In this document: piece after piece, positions 45,877-48,831 of the stretch
Layout of the letters: the number at the start of each line of letters is the position of its first letter
Numbering within the stretch: position 1 is the stretch's first letter
DNA from: Deinococcus humi
Lineage (GTDB): Bacteria > Deinococcota > Deinococci > Deinococcales > Deinococcaceae
Length of the DNA stretch: 48,831 bases
Reading direction: 5' to 3'
NCBI RefSeq assembly: GCF_014201875.1
Contig: NZ_JACHFL010000025.1
Coordinates: forward strand, 1 to 48,831
The notes under the pieces: model-generated
Told to the model about the DNA's origin: nothing
The model's database searches: none
Seen by the model: the letters and a program-made list of their open reading frames with translations, nothing else
Translations under genes and position numbers: made by a program

Positions 45877-46249
45877 CCCAGGAGCATAGGTCAGGGGCGG
45901 GCCCCGGGGGCCGGGGAGTCAGACCACCCCCGCTGCACTTCCTCTTGGGTCCGCGCTCCCGAACCGGCACTCCGTTACCCCACCCTCCTCAGTTCCAGGA
46001 GTCCCCAGGACGATCACCGTTCACGTCCGTCCCGGCCGCATTTGGGTTCCGTCACCCCAGCGATGACCCCCGCCGCCCGGCGGATCCGCCGGGCGGCCCG
46101 CGCCTGGCTGACCCAGAGCGCCTCTCCGGGCCAAGCGCCACGGTGGACGGCGTGATGCATTCCATGCTCCTGCTCCCGCTCGCGCGGCGTGACGACGCCA
46201 GCAGCGACGTGGCTTTCGAGCTGTTGCCGCGCGCGCAGCTTGGGGCCGC
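45877..46249. other. 373-bp intergenic region with a 24-bp perfect palindrome
   Basis: No gene seen. CCGCCCGG CGGATCCG CCGGGCGG (46073-46096) is a perfect palindrome and would form a strong hairpin. No U-run follows. It lies downstream of the MFS gene, so a terminator role on the minus strand is possible. Confidence 0.5.
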
Positions 46250-47500
46250 TCAGCCGGACTGATCCGCTGGTCCGGGTGTGGTCCGCTCATCCAGACCTGC
46301 GCCCAGCCGTCCCCGGTGGCTGAGCCACACGCCGGCCAGCAGCGCCAGCGCCAGCCCGCCCCCCAGCACGAAGGCCTGATCCGGGAAGCGGATGCCCAGG
46401 AACCCAGCCACCGGGTACGCAAACGCCCACCACAGGTGACTCCACGCGAAGTGCGCGCCGTACACCCGGCCCTGCGCGGCCTCCTCGGTGCGCTCGGCGA
46501 GCAGCGTCTCGGTGGGCAGGTTGACCCAGTTCTGGCCGACGCCGGCCAGCAGCCAGAACGCCATCAGCCCGCCCAGCGGCACCAGATTCCCCGGCAGGAT
46601 CGCCAGGCTGGTGATCAGCGCGCCCAGCGCGATGAACCGCGTCAGCGGAATGCGCTTCCCGGCGGCACCGACCACCAGGGACGCGGCGGCGGCCCCCAGA
46701 CCGTAGGCGGCGATCACCCATCCGTACTCGGCTTCCCCGAGGCCCAGGCCCCCCTCCACGCGCGAGATGGTCACGGTTAGGATCAGTGCCCCCGCCAGCG
46801 CGGCCACCAGTTCCATCAGCAGCGCGAAACGGATCGGCGGATCGCGCCACAGCCGCGCGGTGCCGTCGCGCAGGTCGCTGCGGGTGCTGCGTTCTGGTGC
46901 GCCAGCGTCCTGGGTGGCCCGCAGGGCGGGCAGGGTCAGGATCAGCAACCCGGACATCAGAAAGCTCGCGGCGTCCACAACGAACAGGGCCCGTGCCCCC
47001 AGCCACGCGGCCAGCAGCCCGGCCAGGCCGGGGCCAACGATCCCCAGCAGTTCGGTAGTCGCGCTGGACAGCGCGAACGCCGAGCGGGCGTCGTCACGGC
47101 CCACCACCAGCGGCACGGTGGCCTGGTTGGTGGGCGTGAAGAAGGCCGTCAGGGCGTTGAGCGCGACCATCAGGACGTAGATCTGCCAGACTTGAGTCAC
47201 GAAAAACATCAGACCGATGACGACCATGCGCCCGAAGTGGCAGGCGACCAGGACGGTGCGGCGGTTGACCCGGTCAGCCAGGACGCCGGCCAGGGGGCTG
47301 AGCAGCACAAAGGTGGTCACGCGCAGGGTCAGGGCGACGGCCAGCACCGCCGGGGCCTGGTCTGGCCCGGCGAGCTGCGCGGCGAGCAGGGCCAGGCCCA
47401 CCCAGGTCAGCGCGTCGCCGATCTGACTGATGGTCTGTGCCGCGTACAGCCGGGCAAAGCGCGGGTTGCTCAGGGCACCGAACAGCGCCGGGGGATTCAC
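46250..47500 (-). CDS. MFS transporter of an ArsR-regulated pair
   Basis: The 416-residue protein has about 12 membrane helices in a DHA3-like/NreB arrangement: FARLYAAQTISQIGDALTWV at the start, LAGVLADRVNRRTVLVAC (motif A), ALNALTAFFTPTNQATVPLVV. DHA3 members export drugs or metals (NreB: nickel). The ATG overlaps the ArsR stop as ATGA, so the regulator most likely controls it. Substrate unknown. Confidence 0.9.
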   Translation of the reverse strand: MNPPALFGALSNPRFARLYAAQTISQIGDALTWVGLALLAAQLAGPDQAPAVLAVALTLRVTTFVLLSPLAGVLADRVNRRTVLVACHFGRMVVIGLMFFVTQVWQIYVLMVALNALTAFFTPTNQATVPLVVGRDDARSAFALSSATTELLGIVGPGLAGLLAAWLGARALFVVDAASFLMSGLLILTLPALRATQDAGAPERSTRSDLRDGTARLWRDPPIRFALLMELVAALAGALILTVTISRVEGGLGLGEAEYGWVIAAYGLGAAAASLVVGAAGKRIPLTRFIALGALITSLAILPGNLVPLGGLMAFWLLAGVGQNWVNLPTETLLAERTEEAAQGRVYGAHFAWSHLWWAFAYPVAGFLGIRFPDQAFVLGGGLALALLAGVWLSHRGRLGAGLDERTTPGPADQSG

Positions 47501-47877
47501 GATGCCTCCCCGGTGTTGGCGGTGTCGGCGTTCTGGTTGTGAGCGCTGTGCCCAGGCAGACCGAGGCGGTGATGCTGGGCGTGGCTGAACGCCTGGGTGA
47601 GCAGCCCCACCAGGTGGCTGTCCGCGAGACGGTACTGCACGCGCGGGCCGTTCCGGCGCGGGATGACGAGACCAGCGTGACGCAGCACGCCCAGATGCCG
47701 GCTGACGGTACTCTGAGGCTGATCCAGCAGCCCGGTCAGCTCACCAACCGCATGTTCGCCGTCCTGGAGGGCCAGCAGCAGGGTCAGCCGGGTGGGGTCA
47801 GCCAGCGCCTGGAACAGTCCGCTGACGTGCGCGAGATCGGCAGGGTTGGGGGGAAAAGACAGGGGGTGCCGGTGCAT
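47497..47877 (-). CDS. ArsR-family regulator
   Basis: The 126-residue protein has an ArsR winged HTH (LAHVSGLFQALADPTRLTLLLALQDGEHAVGELTGLLDQPQSTVSRHLGVLRHAGLV) and a His-rich end (HAQHHRLGLPGHSAH). No ELCVCDL-type Cys motif, so not an arsenic/cadmium alpha3 sensor; the C-terminal His could bind Zn, Ni or Co at an alpha5 site. It is probably leaderless (TATGCT, 6 nt, ATG). An operator-like palindrome lies just upstream. Confidence 0.9.
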   Translation of the reverse strand: MHRHPLSFPPNPADLAHVSGLFQALADPTRLTLLLALQDGEHAVGELTGLLDQPQSTVSRHLGVLRHAGLVIPRRNGPRVQYRLADSHLVGLLTQAFSHAQHHRLGLPGHSAHNQNADTANTGEAS

Positions 47878-47887
47878 GGGGGCAGCA

Positions 47888-47906
47888 TATCCGGTTATGC
47901 GGAATA
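47888..47906 (-). promoter_or_regulatory. ArsR-type operator
   Basis: TATTCCG-CATAAC-CGGATA on the minus strand is an imperfect inverted repeat, adjacent to the -10 (TATGCT) of the arsR gene. It may also serve a divergent promoter (TAATCT at 47921-47926). Confidence 0.5.
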
Positions 47907-47943
47907 GCGGAAAGCAGAACTAATCTTCAGGGACATTGCGCCG

Positions 47944-48075
47944 GTGCGTGTTCCACTTCAGATGCTGAGCCTCCCCGCCTCCCTGCTGACGCTGCTGGCC
48001 ACTTCAGCGCTGGTCGCGCCACACCTCTGTCCTGAGAACAGGTTAACCGACAGCAAGGCAAATTGCAGGCCATAA
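47944..48075 (+). pseudogene. Truncated gene start with signal peptide
   Basis: The frame gives MLSLPASLLTLLATSALVAP then HLCPENRLTDSKANCRP and stop. The first part is a good signal peptide; the rest is unlike a mature protein. It diverges from arsR and may be the rest of a secreted protein once controlled by it. Confidence 0.35.
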
Positions 48076-48137
48076 ATGCCTACCCCACACAGACCACAAT
48101 CATGAGACGGCTCTTGCAGGACGAACCAATGGGCTGA

Positions 48138-48785
48138 TCAGTGTCCAACACTGATAGCAGACTCCAATCGCCCCATGATGAGGTGCTGTGCTGGATGACC
48201 CAGCCACAGGGTCCATAACGGCGTGACTTTCGAAACCAGCACCTGAAAACCAAACTTGTGGTACAGCCCCACCGCCGCCTGATTCTCGGTGGTGGTGGAC
48301 AGTTGCACGCCAGGCACCCCCCGTTCCGACAGGGCCAATAGATACGCTTCAAGTGATTGTTCGCCTAGCCGGAAACCACGCGCATCTGGCAACAGATTGA
48401 TGTGCAGGTGAGCCGGGTACTGTGTCCAGTCCGCATGTGGCGAGGCAAACCGGGCAAGCCGCAGCAGATAACGCAGGCAAAGCCACAGCTTACCCACCGG
48501 AGGGAGTACTGACCACGCCGTTCTCAGCACCGAGCGGGTCATGGCACGCCGGTAGAGCAATTGGCTGGTACTTCCCAGGATATACCCCACCGCCTGCCCA
48601 TCTAGCACGGCCATAAACCCAAACGCGTTCGCCTGAGCAAAGTACGGCCCTATCCATAACAACTCGAAAAGCCGCTGTGCAGGAAAGTACCGTGCTGCGC
48701 TCTCACCAAAAAATCCAGTCTGATACGGACTCCGATTAAGTAGATCGCGAATAAGAAGTAGAATTAGGGATGGGTCGTCCCGCAC
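48138..48785 (-). CDS. GNAT-family N-acetyltransferase
   Basis: The 215-residue protein has GNAT features: AVLDGQAVGYILGS (beta4), LHINLLPDARGFRLGEQSLEAYL (acetyl-CoA loop R-x-x-G-x-G variant, RGFRLG), VQLSTTTENQAAVGLYHKFGFQVL (N..A..LY.K.GF). It acetylates an unknown substrate. GTG start at 48785; an in-frame stop lies a few codons upstream (TGA), so the gene is whole. Confidence 0.88.
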   Translation of the reverse strand: MRDDPSLILLLIRDLLNRSPYQTGFFGESAARYFPAQRLFELLWIGPYFAQANAFGFMAVLDGQAVGYILGSTSQLLYRRAMTRSVLRTAWSVLPPVGKLWLCLRYLLRLARFASPHADWTQYPAHLHINLLPDARGFRLGEQSLEAYLLALSERGVPGVQLSTTTENQAAVGLYHKFGFQVLVSKVTPLWTLWLGHPAQHLIMGRLESAISVGH

Positions 48786-48831
48786 GACAGATCGAGATCA
48801 GCGAAGCCGCCGACCAACAGCTCCATGCACT

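Noticed and set aside
45945..46262. 105-codon plus-strand frame between PIG-L and MFS genes
   Set aside because: It crosses the 24-bp palindrome, has Pro/Arg-rich random composition and no ribosome-binding site.

Overview
This GC-rich window reads like an accessory replicon or genomic island of a Deinococcus-type bacterium. The clues are leaderless genes whose -10 box lies 5-7 nt before the start codon, a CsoR with the Cys-His-His ligand set known from Thermus, a mer operon in the Thermus order (merR, small protein, merA), and extracytoplasmic families common in Deinococcus. It is dense in metal-handling genes, mobile elements and broken genes.

Layout. 0-8 kb, mostly minus strand: start of a PBP2 gene, an IS3-family insertion sequence, a shortened FtsI-type transpeptidase coupled to a Met-rich membrane peptide, then an operon of DUF3105 protein, TlpA-like thioredoxin, OmpR-type regulator and a frameshifted histidine kinase, and a LysM/M23 protein. 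8-9.4 kb: lgt. 9.5-17.9 kb: a decayed 5'-nucleotidase lipoprotein gene split by a complete 6,798-bp Tn3-family mercury transposon with 38-bp inverted repeats and a 5-bp target duplication. 18-20.6 kb: lnt and a divergent C39-like protease. 20.7-26.1 kb: IS6-type remnant, broken DUF305 gene, a second two-component system, DUF305 and DUF326 proteins, a decayed P-type ATPase. 26.2-29.9 kb: copA, copZ and csoR. 29.9-36.8 kb: envelope genes (LysM/M23, alpha/beta hydrolase, BNR-repeat protein, C39-like protease, DUF326 protein, amidase). 37.5-39.9 kb: phosphoketolase. 40-45 kb: MFS transporter, a second metal ATPase with a CPD motif, another IS6-type remnant. 45-48.8 kb: PIG-L deacetylase, an ArsR/MFS pair, a GNAT protein.

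Main result. At least eleven, perhaps twelve, promoters share one architecture: two CTTTACA-like heptamers 11 bp apart (4-bp gap), a 9-10-bp spacer, then a TANNNT-like -10 box, most often with the start codon 5-7 nt further on. These serve the DUF3105-TlpA-regulator operon, the DUF305-regulator-kinase operon, lgt, lnt, both C39-like genes, DUF305 and DUF326 genes, the Met-rich peptide/PBP pair, the hydrolase-LysM/M23 operon, a Big_2-type protein and possibly phosphoketolase. The repeat geometry fits an OmpR/PhoB-family activator, and two such regulators are encoded behind copies of the site. I infer an autoregulated envelope regulon, probably answering copper or thiol stress, that includes extra lipoprotein-maturation enzymes. 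A separate CsoR circuit, with C-run/G-run operators, appears to control copZ-csoR, copA and the CPD-type ATPase.
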